Source: Pseudomonadota bacterium | Lineage (GTDB): Bacteria > Myxococcota_A > UBA9160 > JADFDR01 | Reading direction: 5' to 3' | Assembly (NCBI GenBank): GCA_003353845.1 | Contig: PIVT01000021.1 | Coordinates: 1 to 51,538, forward strand | DNA: 51,538 bases | In this document: positions 43,876-51,538 of the stretch, piece after piece | Position numbering within the stretch: position 1 is the stretch's first letter | How the letters are laid out: every line of letters begins with the position of its first letter | The notes under the pieces: model-generated | Seen by the model: only the letters and a program-made list of their open reading frames with translations | What the model was told of the DNA's origin: nothing | Database searches by the model: none | Translations under genes and position numbers: made by a program

Positions 43876-45246
43876 ATGACACCTCCACCGAATGGAGATG
43901 CTGTGGCAGATACGAACGAACCCGCTCCGCGGCCTACGGAGTCTCAGTTGAACCGAGATATTCTCTCGGTGATGGAAGGGGCTTCTCCGGGGTACTTCCT
44001 GCTCCTGGCTTGTGCAGCGCTCACCTTTGCGGTTGGCGCGGCGGCCTTCCTCTACCAGGTCCGCTACGGCATGGGCGTGGCAGGGTACTCCCATCCTGTC
44101 TACTGGGGCGTTTACATCGTTACCTTCGTGTTTTGGGTTGGTATCGGTCACGCGGGGACTTTGATCTCAGCCATTCTCTACCTCTTCCGGGCCAAGTGGC
44201 GAAATGCCATTAACCGCGCCGCTGAGGGAATGACTATTTTCGCGGTGATGACCGCCGGGCTTTTCCCACTGGTTCACCTCGGTCGCGTGTTTAAGTTCTA
44301 CTGGTTGTTGCCCTATCCCAATCAGCGCGCACTCTGGGTGAACTTCAAGAGTCCGTTGCTCTGGGACGTGTTTGCGGTCAACACCTATATGTTGATTTCC
44401 ATCATCTTCTTCTACATCGGCCTGGTTCCAGACTTCGCCATCGCACGCGATCGCTCCACCGGTATTCGCAAGTTGGCTTACACCGTGTTGTCCTTGGGCT
44501 GGCAGGGAACGGGCCGACAGTGGAAGTCGCATAATCGCGCCGTCCTTCATCTCTCGGGTTTGGCTACACCGCTGGTACTTTCGGTTCACTCCGTGGTGTC
44601 CTGGGACTTCGCCATGTCCCTCGTGCCTGGTTGGCACGCAACGATTTTCGCACCTTACTTTGTGGCCGGTGCCATTCTTTCCGGTTTCGCCATGGTCTGC
44701 ACCTTGATGATTCCCATTCGACGCATTTACAAGCTCGAGCACATCATCACGGATTACCACTTCGAAAACATGACGCGCTTCTTGCTGCTCACCTCGACAA
44801 TCGTGGTGTACGCCTATGCCATTGAGTACTTCGTCGCATGGTACTCCGGCGTGGAAGCAGAACAGACTTCCTTCTGGGAACGCGCCTTCGGCAGCTACTG
44901 GGTATCGACCTGGATCATGATTATCTGCAACGGTGTGGTGCCGCAGTTGTTCTGGTTCAAGAAGCTGCGAACCAGTGTTCCGGTGATCTTTGTTATCGCC
45001 TTCATCATTAACATCGGCATGTGGTTCGAACGCTACGTCATCATCGCCACAGGCCTTTCTCGAGAGTTCGATCCTGCAGTGTGGGGCCAGTACACCCCCT
45101 CGTATGTCGAGTTGGCCATCATGTGTGGAAGCTTCGGATTCTTTAGCACGCTGTTCATCTTATTGATCAAGGCCGTTCCCATTGTTGCGATCGCCGAGAT
45201 GAAGGAGCTCGCGATTCATGAGCGTCTGCACGGAGGGGCTCACTGA
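43876..45246 (+). CDS. actC: Alternative complex III subunit C, NrfD-like quinol-binding membrane protein
   Basis: This is a 456-residue integral membrane protein with about ten membrane segments in the NrfD/PsrC pattern. The N-terminal cytoplasmic part is acidic and Pro-rich, and the first loop HPVYWGVYIVTFVFWVGIGH precedes the quinol-side helices. Conserved His residues in GIGHAG and LSVHSVVSWDF agree with NrfD-type subunits. It provides the periplasm-side quinol oxidation site next to ActB. I used the ATG at 43876 with AAGGGG 8 nt upstream; a TTG lies directly before it. Its stop overlaps the actD start (TGATG). Confidence 0.94.
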   Translation: MTPPPNGDAVADTNEPAPRPTESQLNRDILSVMEGASPGYFLLLACAALTFAVGAAAFLYQVRYGMGVAGYSHPVYWGVYIVTFVFWVGIGHAGTLISAILYLFRAKWRNAINRAAEGMTIFAVMTAGLFPLVHLGRVFKFYWLLPYPNQRALWVNFKSPLLWDVFAVNTYMLISIIFFYIGLVPDFAIARDRSTGIRKLAYTVLSLGWQGTGRQWKSHNRAVLHLSGLATPLVLSVHSVVSWDFAMSLVPGWHATIFAPYFVAGAILSGFAMVCTLMIPIRRIYKLEHIITDYHFENMTRFLLLTSTIVVYAYAIEYFVAWYSGVEAEQTSFWERAFGSYWVSTWIMIICNGVVPQLFWFKKLRTSVPVIFVIAFIINIGMWFERYVIIATGLSREFDPAVWGQYTPSYVELAIMCGSFGFFSTLFILLIKAVPIVAIAEMKELAIHERLHGGAH

Positions 45247-45749
45247 TGCCTACTTTACTCGGAGTGTTTGATAATCCCGACGATGTGGCGGAGGTCATTA
45301 CCCGCCTTCGCGCGCGTGAGTTGGGAGCCTTGGAGACTTTCTCTCCGGCACCTTTCGACCAGATCGATGAGGCCTTGGATGAGAAACCCAGCAAGGTGCG
45401 AGTCTATACCTTGGTCGGCGGCATCATCGGTGTCTGTCTGGCGTACCTGATGCAGATTTGGATGTCCTACGACTGGCCCATTGTCTTTTCCGGTAAGCCT
45501 TATGCTTCCATTCCTGCTTACACCATCATTGGCTTCGAGCTGATGGTGTTATTCGCCGGTGTTCTTACGCTGATTGGTTTCCTGATTGTCGGAGGCTTAC
45601 CTCAGTTCTCAACGCTCAAGGGCTACAGCGCTCGTTTCTCGGCAGAGGAGTTTGGCATCACCGTCGACTGCTCCGAGAGAGACGCGTCAGAGGTCGAAGC
45701 GGTCCTTCGCGCTAACTCGGCTAAGGAGGTTTCCGTTGTTGATGCGTAA
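45246..45749 (+). CDS. actD: Alternative complex III subunit D (DUF3341)
   Basis: This is a 167-residue protein of the DUF3341 family. The N-terminal soluble part LLGVFDNPDDVAEVITRLR is typical. Two membrane helices follow (about 57-77 and 97-120), then a C-terminal cytoplasmic ferredoxin-like fold. ActD has no cofactor; it contacts ActC and ActF in solved complexes. It overlaps actC at its start and actE at its end, so it lies in a tightly coupled gene string. Confidence 0.92.
   Translation: MPTLLGVFDNPDDVAEVITRLRARELGALETFSPAPFDQIDEALDEKPSKVRVYTLVGGIIGVCLAYLMQIWMSYDWPIVFSGKPYASIPAYTIIGFELMVLFAGVLTLIGFLIVGGLPQFSTLKGYSARFSAEEFGITVDCSERDASEVEAVLRANSAKEVSVVDA
45723..45729 (+). promoter_or_regulatory. 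Ribosome-binding site that decides the actE start
   Basis: A perfect AAGGAGG lies inside the end of actD. It is 6 nt before a TTG at 45736 and 12 nt before the ATG at 45742, both in the actE frame. The spacing favours TTG, the codon type favours ATG, and the proteins differ by two residues. Confidence 0.65.
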
Positions 45750-46308
45750 CCGCCAAATACTTGCGGTGGTGTGTTTGCTCTCCTTCGGCACTGTCGGCTG
45801 TGAGCAAATGAGTGCGGACTGGTTTCCGCAGATGAAAAGGCAACCCACCGTTCAAGCATTCGAATCCACCGAGCTGAGACAGTTCCAGAATGACGCCACC
45901 GTGCGTGCGAATCACTCGGGTTTCATGCCACCCATCGGCGCCGTGGCCATTGGCCAGGAAGCTGCCATCACGCGCGAGGAAGGGGAGACCCTGGTCAATC
46001 CGGTTCCAGAGGCTGAGCGGGCAAGGCTTTTTGAAACCGGCAAGCTGCAGTTCGAAATCTTTTGTGCCACCTGCCACGGCATGACCGGCCTTGGCGATGG
46101 ACCGGTGGCTCCAGTCTTTGTCGGGGTTATGGCGCTGACCGGTGAAGTCGGCGTCGCCAAGTACTTCACTGACGGCCACATTTACACCACGATTCGCAAT
46201 GGCGGTGTGCGGATGCCTTCGTACAATCGCATCCCTGCTGAAGACCGCTGGGCCATCGTTACTTACATCCGTTACCTGGATGCCGAGTCACAGGGAGGGC
46301 AGCGCTGA
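45742..46308 (+). CDS. actE: Alternative complex III subunit E, monohaem lipoprotein cytochrome c
   Basis: This is a 188-residue cytochrome. A signal peptide ends in GTVGC, so Cys20 is a probable lipid-attachment site, although position -3 is Thr rather than the usual Leu/Val. A single haem motif CATCH is at 108-112, and Met158 in GVRMPSYN is the likely sixth ligand. It hands electrons to an external cytochrome c or the terminal oxidase. The open frame continues upstream to 45586, but that part lies inside actD and is not coding. It overlaps actF (TGATG at 46305-46310). Confidence 0.93.
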   Translation: MRNRQILAVVCLLSFGTVGCEQMSADWFPQMKRQPTVQAFESTELRQFQNDATVRANHSGFMPPIGAVAIGQEAAITREEGETLVNPVPEAERARLFETGKLQFEIFCATCHGMTGLGDGPVAPVFVGVMALTGEVGVAKYFTDGHIYTTIRNGGVRMPSYNRIPAEDRWAIVTYIRYLDAESQGGQR

Positions 46309-47603
46309 TGTCAAGCGCCGAGCAAGCAAACCCACAGGGGCTTTCCAGGCCGCTAGTCATCGTGTGCGGATTACTCACTCTCTTGGGCACCGGCGCGTTT
46401 TTCGCCGGCATCATGGGTGAGCATCCGGAAACCGCATGGCGAGCCTATCACATCAACTTCCTTTACTTCGGCGGCATTGCGCAGGGCGCCATGGTCTTGG
46501 TCTGCATTTTTACGGTCGTCGGCGCGAAATGGCCCGGCACCGTGAAACGATTGGCCGAGAGCTTTACGGCTTGGGTGCCCATTAGCTTCGCGCTGGCCAT
46601 CCTCGGTTTCTTCGGCAAGGAGCACATCTTCGAGGCTTGGCTGACCGAGGATATGGGCTTCAAGGCCGGCTGGCTTTCCGTGGGTCGCGTATTTGGAGCG
46701 GACCTGGCAATTTTTGGCGTTCTGGCGGTTTTGGCCACGATCTACCTCTATCATTCGCTGCGCCCCTCCCTGAATGGTGCGGCGGATAGCGCTACAGGTC
46801 TCGCCAAGGGCTTCTTGACCAAGTGGACTTCCAATTGGCAGGGTGATGACGTGGAGCAAATCCATGCCGAACGCGTCATGGGTCGCGTCGCCCCGATAAC
46901 ATTGTGGATCTTCGCTTTCGGCTTCACCTTGATTGGTTTTGATCAGGTGATGTCCATTACCCCACACTGGTTTTCAAACCTCTTCGGCACCTTTTTCTCG
47001 TGGGGTTGCTTCTTGTCGGCCATCGCTGCTACGACGGTGTTGGCGGCCATGAATAATAACCACCCTCAAATCGGTCCCGAGATTACGACCCCTCGTCTGC
47101 ACGATTTAGGCAAGATGTGCTTCGCCTTCTCCGTCGTCTGGATGTACATGTTCTGGTCTCAGTACCTGGTGATCTGGTACGGCAACATGCCTGAAGAGAC
47201 GGTCTTCTTCGAAGCGCGCTTGGGCCCGGTATTCTTGATGGACGCCGATGCTTGGAACCTGGCCAACTGGAACTTCTCCGTGGAGCGGCTCATGGAGACA
47301 CCCTGGGCACCCATTTGTATGGTGGTTTGGGCTTGCTGTTGGATCATTCCCTTCTTTGGCTTGCTCGGACAGAAGGCCAAAAAGACCCCGTGTTTTGTTG
47401 GAAGTGTGGCCTTTATTTTATTGTTCGGCCTGTGGCTGGAGCGCAACGTGTTGATCTGGCCTTCATTTTCCCCGGAAGATCGTTTTGCTTGGTTGGGCTT
47501 CACGCAGATTGCCATTGCGTTGGGATTCCTAGGCGCTTTTGTCTTGGTTCAGCAGGTATTTTCCAAGGTGGTCCCCTCCATTGTGGTTCCCAAGTCGTCT
47601 TGA
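46308..47603 (+). CDS. actF: Alternative complex III subunit F, NrfD-like membrane protein
   Basis: This is a 431-residue protein with about ten membrane segments and the NrfD-like pattern of ActF: an N-terminal FLYFGGIAQGAMVL helix, the central FGFTLIGFDQVMSITPHWFSNLFG, and a WLERNVLIWPS loop near the end. ActC and ActF are structural paralogues in the complex. ActF is thought not to be the main quinol site and may take part in proton movement, a point not settled in the family. It is the last gene of the act operon. A strong hairpin follows 28 bp after the stop. No terminal oxidase gene comes after it. Confidence 0.93.
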   Translation: MSSAEQANPQGLSRPLVIVCGLLTLLGTGAFFAGIMGEHPETAWRAYHINFLYFGGIAQGAMVLVCIFTVVGAKWPGTVKRLAESFTAWVPISFALAILGFFGKEHIFEAWLTEDMGFKAGWLSVGRVFGADLAIFGVLAVLATIYLYHSLRPSLNGAADSATGLAKGFLTKWTSNWQGDDVEQIHAERVMGRVAPITLWIFAFGFTLIGFDQVMSITPHWFSNLFGTFFSWGCFLSAIAATTVLAAMNNNHPQIGPEITTPRLHDLGKMCFAFSVVWMYMFWSQYLVIWYGNMPEETVFFEARLGPVFLMDADAWNLANWNFSVERLMETPWAPICMVVWACCWIIPFFGLLGQKAKKTPCFVGSVAFILLFGLWLERNVLIWPSFSPEDRFAWLGFTQIAIALGFLGAFVLVQQVFSKVVPSIVVPKSS

Positions 47604-47630
47604 GGGCCTTGCACAAGATTGAGTGAGAAG

Positions 47631-47656
47631 TCGGGGAGGCTCTTGGGCCTCCCCGA
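47631..47656 (+). terminator. Strong hairpin ending the act operon
   Basis: A perfect 10-bp stem, TCGGGGAGGC with GCCTCCCCGA, encloses a 6-nt loop (TCTTGG) 28 bp after the actF stop. The stem is GC-rich but the tail is not a clean T-run, so it may work with Rho or also protect the 3' end. Confidence 0.65.
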
Positions 47657-47810
47657 TCTCGTTCTGAGAGCCGTCATTTGCAGGTATATTGCGCAGCGGC
47701 TGCGACCCGCGAAAGTTTTCAGTCGACCCAGTGCCCAGCTATATGGCATGTCTGTAATGTGGGTTAAGGTGGGTTACGTTTCCAAGACGACCTTAGCTAG
47801 GGGATTTTAG

Positions 47811-49262
47811 GTGGCGAGCAGCACAGATCACAGCATGGGCGGCGATGAAGTTCGAGTTCTGGTCGTCGGTGAAAACCAGCGCGATTGGGAGTTGGCCCGT
47901 GCCGCGCTAGCAGACGACGTCGCTTTAGAGCGGACGCGCAATGCTGAATCGGCCTTGGTTCGCATGCGCGAAGCACACTACGACATTGTTATTTCTGATC
48001 TCAACTTGCCCCAGCTTTCGGGTTTGGATCTACTCGAGCGTGTCTCACGCGATTATCCCAAGACTGATTTTATCATTGCAGCGGAAAAGGACTCGCGGGA
48101 GACCGTGATGGCCGCTTTTCGGCTGGGCGTCGCGGGTTTATTGGACAAACCCTTTGCGGCCGCAGAAATCACCCACGTGGTTCGCCGCGTCATGGAACAA
48201 CGCATCTTATCGCGTAAGAGTCAGCGGCTCGAAGGGATGATGGAGACCTTGTCGGCCTGCAGCAGCCTGATCCCTTGTGTTGAAGTCCCTCAAGTCTATG
48301 CGCGCAGTCTGGATTTGATGATCGGAGCCTTGGGCTGTACGCGCGGCATCGCTTTGTATCACCGCGGCCCGGTGGGGCCTTCCGAAGGCATCGCCATTCG
48401 CGGTTTTCACGATGAATTCTCCAATCGCCTGCGCGTCGCCCTGATCGATGAAAAGCGCATCCCCACGCAGACCAGCGCGGGAACCATTGAAATCCTGGAC
48501 GACAGTCCCATGTTGGAGTTGATCCGCGACTTGGGATTAGAGAGCCAGGGACAGATTCTGATGGCACCCGTCACCGGAATGGGCGAAGCCTGGGGCATTC
48601 TGTGGGTGCTGACCGAGGGCAAGGAAATCGACGAATTGGCCCATGAATTGGCCGAAACGGTGGTCGATCACGCCGTGCTGGCCCTGGAAAATGCTGAAAA
48701 ATACATTCACGCCAAAGAACGGGCCTTCATCGATGACTGTACTGGCTTGTACAACGCCCGCTACCTCTACACCTCGGCTGAAAATGAAATTTCCCGCTCC
48801 GAGCGCTACGGCTCCGAGCTGACCTTTGTCTTCCTGGACTTGGATCGTTTTAAGCTGGTGAACGATAACCACGGCCATTTGGTGGGTTCGCGCACCTTGC
48901 GTCGCGTTGGCGAGGTGCTGCTTACCTGTGTTCGCCAGGTAGATATGGTGGCGCGCTACGGTGGCGATGAATTTACGATTCTCCTGGCGGATACTTCCCA
49001 TGAGGGTGGAATGCAGGTTTCCGAGCGCATTCGAGAAATGGTCGAGCAGACCGAGTTTGAGTCGGATGGCGATGCACCTATGCACATCACGGTGAGCATC
49101 GGTGTGGCCTCCTACCCCGAGCATGGGGAGGCGCGAGATGAATTGCTGGACGCAGCTGACAAGGCCATGTACCACGCCAAATTGATGGGGCGCAACCGGG
49201 TCTCTTCCATTGCGGAGGCCCTTTCCAGCTCGCCAGACGCGCCCACCACGGGCAAGCGCTGA
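47811..49262 (+). CDS. Diguanylate cyclase with degenerate receiver, GAF-like region and GGDEF domain
   Basis: This is a 483-residue cytoplasmic protein. Residues 13-135 form a response-regulator receiver with the phospho-acceptor Asp63 (ISDLNLPQ) and the conserved Lys in LLDKPF. The first acidic pocket reads GEN instead of DDE, and the switch Thr is replaced by Ala (IIAAEK). Residues 150-300 look like a GAF domain, followed by a coiled linker. The GGDEF domain has LDLDRFKLVND, the active site YGGDEF (GGDEF at 384-388) and an inhibitory RxxD site (RQVD, 375-378) exactly five residues before it. It therefore should make cyclic di-GMP under product inhibition. The GTG start has AGGGG about 7 nt upstream. 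Confidence 0.9.
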   Translation: MASSTDHSMGGDEVRVLVVGENQRDWELARAALADDVALERTRNAESALVRMREAHYDIVISDLNLPQLSGLDLLERVSRDYPKTDFIIAAEKDSRETVMAAFRLGVAGLLDKPFAAAEITHVVRRVMEQRILSRKSQRLEGMMETLSACSSLIPCVEVPQVYARSLDLMIGALGCTRGIALYHRGPVGPSEGIAIRGFHDEFSNRLRVALIDEKRIPTQTSAGTIEILDDSPMLELIRDLGLESQGQILMAPVTGMGEAWGILWVLTEGKEIDELAHELAETVVDHAVLALENAEKYIHAKERAFIDDCTGLYNARYLYTSAENEISRSERYGSELTFVFLDLDRFKLVNDNHGHLVGSRTLRRVGEVLLTCVRQVDMVARYGGDEFTILLADTSHEGGMQVSERIREMVEQTEFESDGDAPMHITVSIGVASYPEHGEARDELLDAADKAMYHAKLMGRNRVSSIAEALSSSPDAPTTGKR

Positions 49263-49310
49263 GTCTGTTAAGCCCGGCTTCAGCACTCTTGTGCACCATT
49301 GGCTTCTCAA

Positions 49311-49340
49311 TTGACAGCAGCCCGAGTCGTTGCTAAGTAT
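49311..49340 (+). promoter_or_regulatory. Probable promoter for aspS
   Basis: A perfect -35 box TTGACA (49311-49316) is followed after 17-18 bp by TAAGTAT (49334-49340), which overlaps the expected -10 place but is a weak match. It lies 25 bp before the aspS start and after the cyclase gene, so aspS probably has its own promoter. Confidence 0.45.
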
Positions 49341-49365
49341 CTGCCCGTTTTTATTGAGGTTTTAA

Positions 49366-51198
49366 GTGTCCGAACCAACTACTACATCGAACCCCGGCCG
49401 TCTTTCGCTCCACGGGATGGGAAGCTTGCGCAGGACTGCGTCCTGCGCAGAAGTTGACAATTCCAAGATCGGTCAAGAGGTCGTTCTTGCGGGTTGGGTG
49501 CAACGTCGGCGCGACCACGGCGGCGTGATCTTTGTGGATCTCCGCGATCGAGGTTCTTTCCTGCAAGTGGTCTTCCGTCCCGACATTGCCGAGAGCGCGC
49601 ACGAGCATGCGCAAAATTTGCGCTCCGAATATGTCATCCTCGTCAAAGGCAAAGTGGAGCCTCGTTCCGAAGACACGGTGAACCCCAACATCCGGGCGGG
49701 CGATATTGAACTCGCCGTAACAGAGTTGCGTATCTTGAACTCTGCTACACCGCCTCCCTTCGCGATTGAAGAAGATGCGGGTGTGGATGAGAGCGTGCGC
49801 ATGCGACACCGCATTCACGATTTGCGCCGTCCGCCTTTGCAGCGTGCCCTGCGTGCCCGCCACAACCTTTTTCAAGCGGCACGCGCGGCGCTTTCCGACT
49901 TGGACTTCATCGAAATCGAGACACCCATCCTCACCAAGTCAACACCCGAAGGGGCTCGTGATTTCCTGGTGCCCAGTCGTTCACACCCGGGTGATTTCTA
50001 CGCCTTGCCGCAGTCGCCACAGATCATGAAACAATTACTCATGGTGGCGGGCTACGAGCGCTACTTCCAGCTTTCTCGCTGTTTTCGCGATGAAGATTTG
50101 CGCGCCGATCGCCAGCCCGAATTCACTCAAATCGACTTGGAAATGTCCTTTGTGGGCGAAGAAGAGATTCTCGCGGTCTTGGAGCAAGTGACAAAAAGAA
50201 TCTTCTCAGATGTGGGTGGCATCGAGCTGGACGCCAATATCAAGCGAATTTCCTTCGTTGAGGCCATGGACCGCTATGGCTGCGATAAGCCCGACACTCG
50301 CATTCAACTTGAGTTAGTGGAGCTCACAGAAGTCTTCCGCAGCAGTGAGCTGCGGGCCTTCCGCATGGGTGTCGACAAGGGGGGCATCGTTAAATGCTTG
50401 CCCATCCACGATGCCCAAGGCATGTCGCGCGGTCGCATCGACAAGTTGGAGTCCATGGTCAAGAAAGAGTTGGGTGGCAAAGGCCTGGCTTGGGTACGCG
50501 TGATGGACGACGGCGAGTGGCAATCGCCCATCGCCAAGTTTCTCTCCGACCAGGAGAAGGAAGCCATTACCAAGGCCACCGAGGCTCGACCGGGCTCGGT
50601 ATTGTTGTTTGCTTCGGATACCAAGGCACGCGTCAACGCGATTTTGACGCGCTTGCGCACCGACCTGGGTTGGGAATTGGGTCGGGTGGAAGATCGTCCC
50701 TGGGACGTGTTGTTTGTCGTGAGTTTCCCCCTTTTCGAGGAAGCTGAAGACGGTTCCATCACGTATGCCCATCAGCCCTTTGTGGCGCCGGTGGAGGAAG
50801 ACATTGCCCTACTGGAAACCGATCCCCTGGGAGTGCGCGCAACTCACTACGACCTGGTGATCAACGGGGTGGAAATCGGCTCGGGCAGCCTGCGCAACCA
50901 TCGCAGTGATGTGCAGCGCAAAATTCTTGAAATTTTGGGCTATTCCGAGGAAGAATCGAGGGAGCTCTTTGGTTTCCTGCTGGATGGGCTGGAGATCGGG
51001 GCGCCGCCCCACGGTGGCTTTGCCTTCGGGCTGGATCGCATGGTCATGATGCTGGTGGGCGGGGAGAGCTTGCGTGACGTAACGGCATTCCCCAAGACCC
51101 AGCGCGGACAGGACTTACTTATGGGCGCGCCCTCCGTGGTGGCTCTGGATCAGCTGGAAGAACTGGGCCTGCAACTGCGGCCTCAGGAGGACGAATGA
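49366..51198 (+). CDS. aspS: Aspartyl-tRNA synthetase, possibly non-discriminating
   Basis: This is a 610-residue bacterial-type AspRS with an OB-fold anticodon domain (AGWVQRRRDHGGVIFVDLRD), class II motif 2 (CFRDEDLRADRQPEFTQIDL), the bacterial GAD insertion domain (about 310-430), and motif 3 (GGFAFGLDRMVMML). It attaches Asp to tRNA(Asp), and perhaps also to tRNA(Asn). The His in RRRDHGG, where E. coli has Leu, is a mark reported for relaxed AspRS enzymes; it would supply Asp-tRNA(Asn) to the GatCAB encoded at 975-4323. The usual (K/R)YLDLRRP reads RIHDLRRP here. The GTG start has GAGG 7 nt upstream; an ATG at 49417 would cut 17 residues. Confidence 0.95.
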   Translation: MSEPTTTSNPGRLSLHGMGSLRRTASCAEVDNSKIGQEVVLAGWVQRRRDHGGVIFVDLRDRGSFLQVVFRPDIAESAHEHAQNLRSEYVILVKGKVEPRSEDTVNPNIRAGDIELAVTELRILNSATPPPFAIEEDAGVDESVRMRHRIHDLRRPPLQRALRARHNLFQAARAALSDLDFIEIETPILTKSTPEGARDFLVPSRSHPGDFYALPQSPQIMKQLLMVAGYERYFQLSRCFRDEDLRADRQPEFTQIDLEMSFVGEEEILAVLEQVTKRIFSDVGGIELDANIKRISFVEAMDRYGCDKPDTRIQLELVELTEVFRSSELRAFRMGVDKGGIVKCLPIHDAQGMSRGRIDKLESMVKKELGGKGLAWVRVMDDGEWQSPIAKFLSDQEKEAITKATEARPGSVLLFASDTKARVNAILTRLRTDLGWELGRVEDRPWDVLFVVSFPLFEEAEDGSITYAHQPFVAPVEEDIALLETDPLGVRATHYDLVINGVEIGSGSLRNHRSDVQRKILEILGYSEEESRELFGFLLDGLEIGAPPHGGFAFGLDRMVMMLVGGESLRDVTAFPKTQRGQDLLMGAPSVVALDQLEELGLQLRPQEDE

Positions 51199-51538
51199 CC
51201 CGAAATTATCGTCAGTTCTGGGGTGCATTGCTTGTTTTTGGAGCGATGAGCCTGGTCGACGTCGCAGGAGCCGAGGAAATCCCGGTCGAAGTGGAGCCCA
51301 GCGCGGCTTCTGAGCCCCAGAATGTGAATTCTGAGGCAGCGGAGCAGGCTGAGGTCAAATCGGAGGCAGGTGCGACAAAAGAACAGACGCTAAATGAACC
51401 GGTTTACCATAAAGTACGACCGGGAGAATCCCTCTGGATGATCGCAGTTGCGAACCTGGGAGACGGGGCCCTTTGGCCTGCGCTATACCGCGCAAACCGC
51501 GATCAAATCCAGAATCCGAAAATCCTATATCCAGGGCA
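51195..51538 (+). CDS. Secreted LysM-domain protein (C-terminus missing)
   Basis: The frame starts at an ATG that overlaps the aspS stop (ATGA at 51195-51198), with AGGAGG 5-6 nt upstream, and runs open to the window edge (about 114 residues). Residues 8-26 form a signal peptide likely cleaved after AGA. A Glu/Ala-rich linker (27-70) follows, then a LysM domain beginning HKVRPGESLWMIA and continuing through LWPALYRANRDQIQNP. The (L)WPxLYxxNRDxIxNP form is that of LysM proteins that bind peptidoglycan. The function of any further domain cannot be seen. Coupling to aspS suggests cotranscription. Confidence 0.85.
   Translation, partial: MTRNYRQFWGALLVFGAMSLVDVAGAEEIPVEVEPSAASEPQNVNSEAAEQAEVKSEAGATKEQTLNEPVYHKVRPGESLWMIAVANLGDGALWPALYRANRDQIQNPKILYPG

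Noticed and set aside
45586-45741. A longer actE beginning inside actD
   Set aside because: The extra 52 residues overlap actD in another frame, and the signal peptide begins only after 45736-45742.
47619-47810. A 63-codon open frame between actF and the cyclase gene
   Set aside because: It runs through the terminator hairpin and has no family resemblance.
1-51538. tRNA or rRNA genes
   Set aside because: By eye I found no T-arm signature such as GGTTCRA with a paired acceptor stem; a covariance-model scan would be needed to exclude them fully.

Overview
The window is a gene-dense stretch of a Gram-negative, aerobically respiring bacterial chromosome. It carries lipoproteins, a beta-barrel outer-membrane protein, a complete alternative complex III operon, GatCAB and LL-diaminopimelate aminotransferase. 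I see no tRNA, rRNA, insertion sequence, prophage or CRISPR array. The mix of alternative complex III, DapL, GatCAB, a DUF1302/DUF1329 pair and a predicted F420-type oxidoreductase recalls deltaproteobacterial-grade lineages (Myxococcota, Desulfobacterota, Binatota and relatives). That placement is inference from gene content only.

Layout. 1-905 (-): N-terminal part of a DEAD-box RNA helicase, divergent from gatC-gatA-gatB (975-4323, +). 4347-7530 (+): an AsmA-like envelope protein and a branched-chain aminotransferase. 7573-14804 (+): an AddB-AddA helicase-nuclease pair. 14828-20006: a Nif3-like metalloprotein and a sensor kinase (both -), then a secreted or anchored zinc-peptidase-like protein and a second sensor kinase (both +). 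20126-21799 (+): ettA. 21803-31716 (-): six co-directional genes, transcribed in the order hisS, speA, an alanine/sodium symporter, an LLM oxidoreductase, dapL and an MFS/spermidine-synthase-like fusion.

31900-39830 is the most unusual part. It holds an FG-GAP/VCBS-type lipoprotein, a 415-bp gene-free stretch full of short tandem duplications, and a very large (1457 aa) DUF1302-type outer-membrane protein with 20 cysteines in ten close pairs. A convergent DUF1329 gene follows, which lies 3 bp downstream of a Trm112-like gene. 40119-47603 (+): actABCDEF, the quinol-oxidising alternative complex III, closed by a perfect 10-bp hairpin. 47811-51538 (+): a receiver-GAF-GGDEF diguanylate cyclase with a degenerate receiver, aspS, and the start of a LysM protein translationally coupled to aspS.

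How the genes fit together. GatCAB with an AspRS that keeps the RRRDHGG signature fits tRNA-dependent Asn (and/or Gln) synthesis. ActA-F would pass electrons from the quinol pool to a cytochrome c or oxidase encoded outside the window. DUF1302 and DUF1329 proteins usually occur together and are thought to act in envelope lipid or hydrophobic-substrate transport; here they are convergent rather than in one operon. SpeA gives agmatine, and the MFS/SpeE-like fusion may act in the same polyamine sphere, although its catalytic acidic residues are substituted. I found no clearly new multi-gene defence or mobile system. The best candidates for something undescribed are the cysteine-paired giant DUF1302 protein with its repeat-laden upstream region, and the kinase-peptidase-kinase block.
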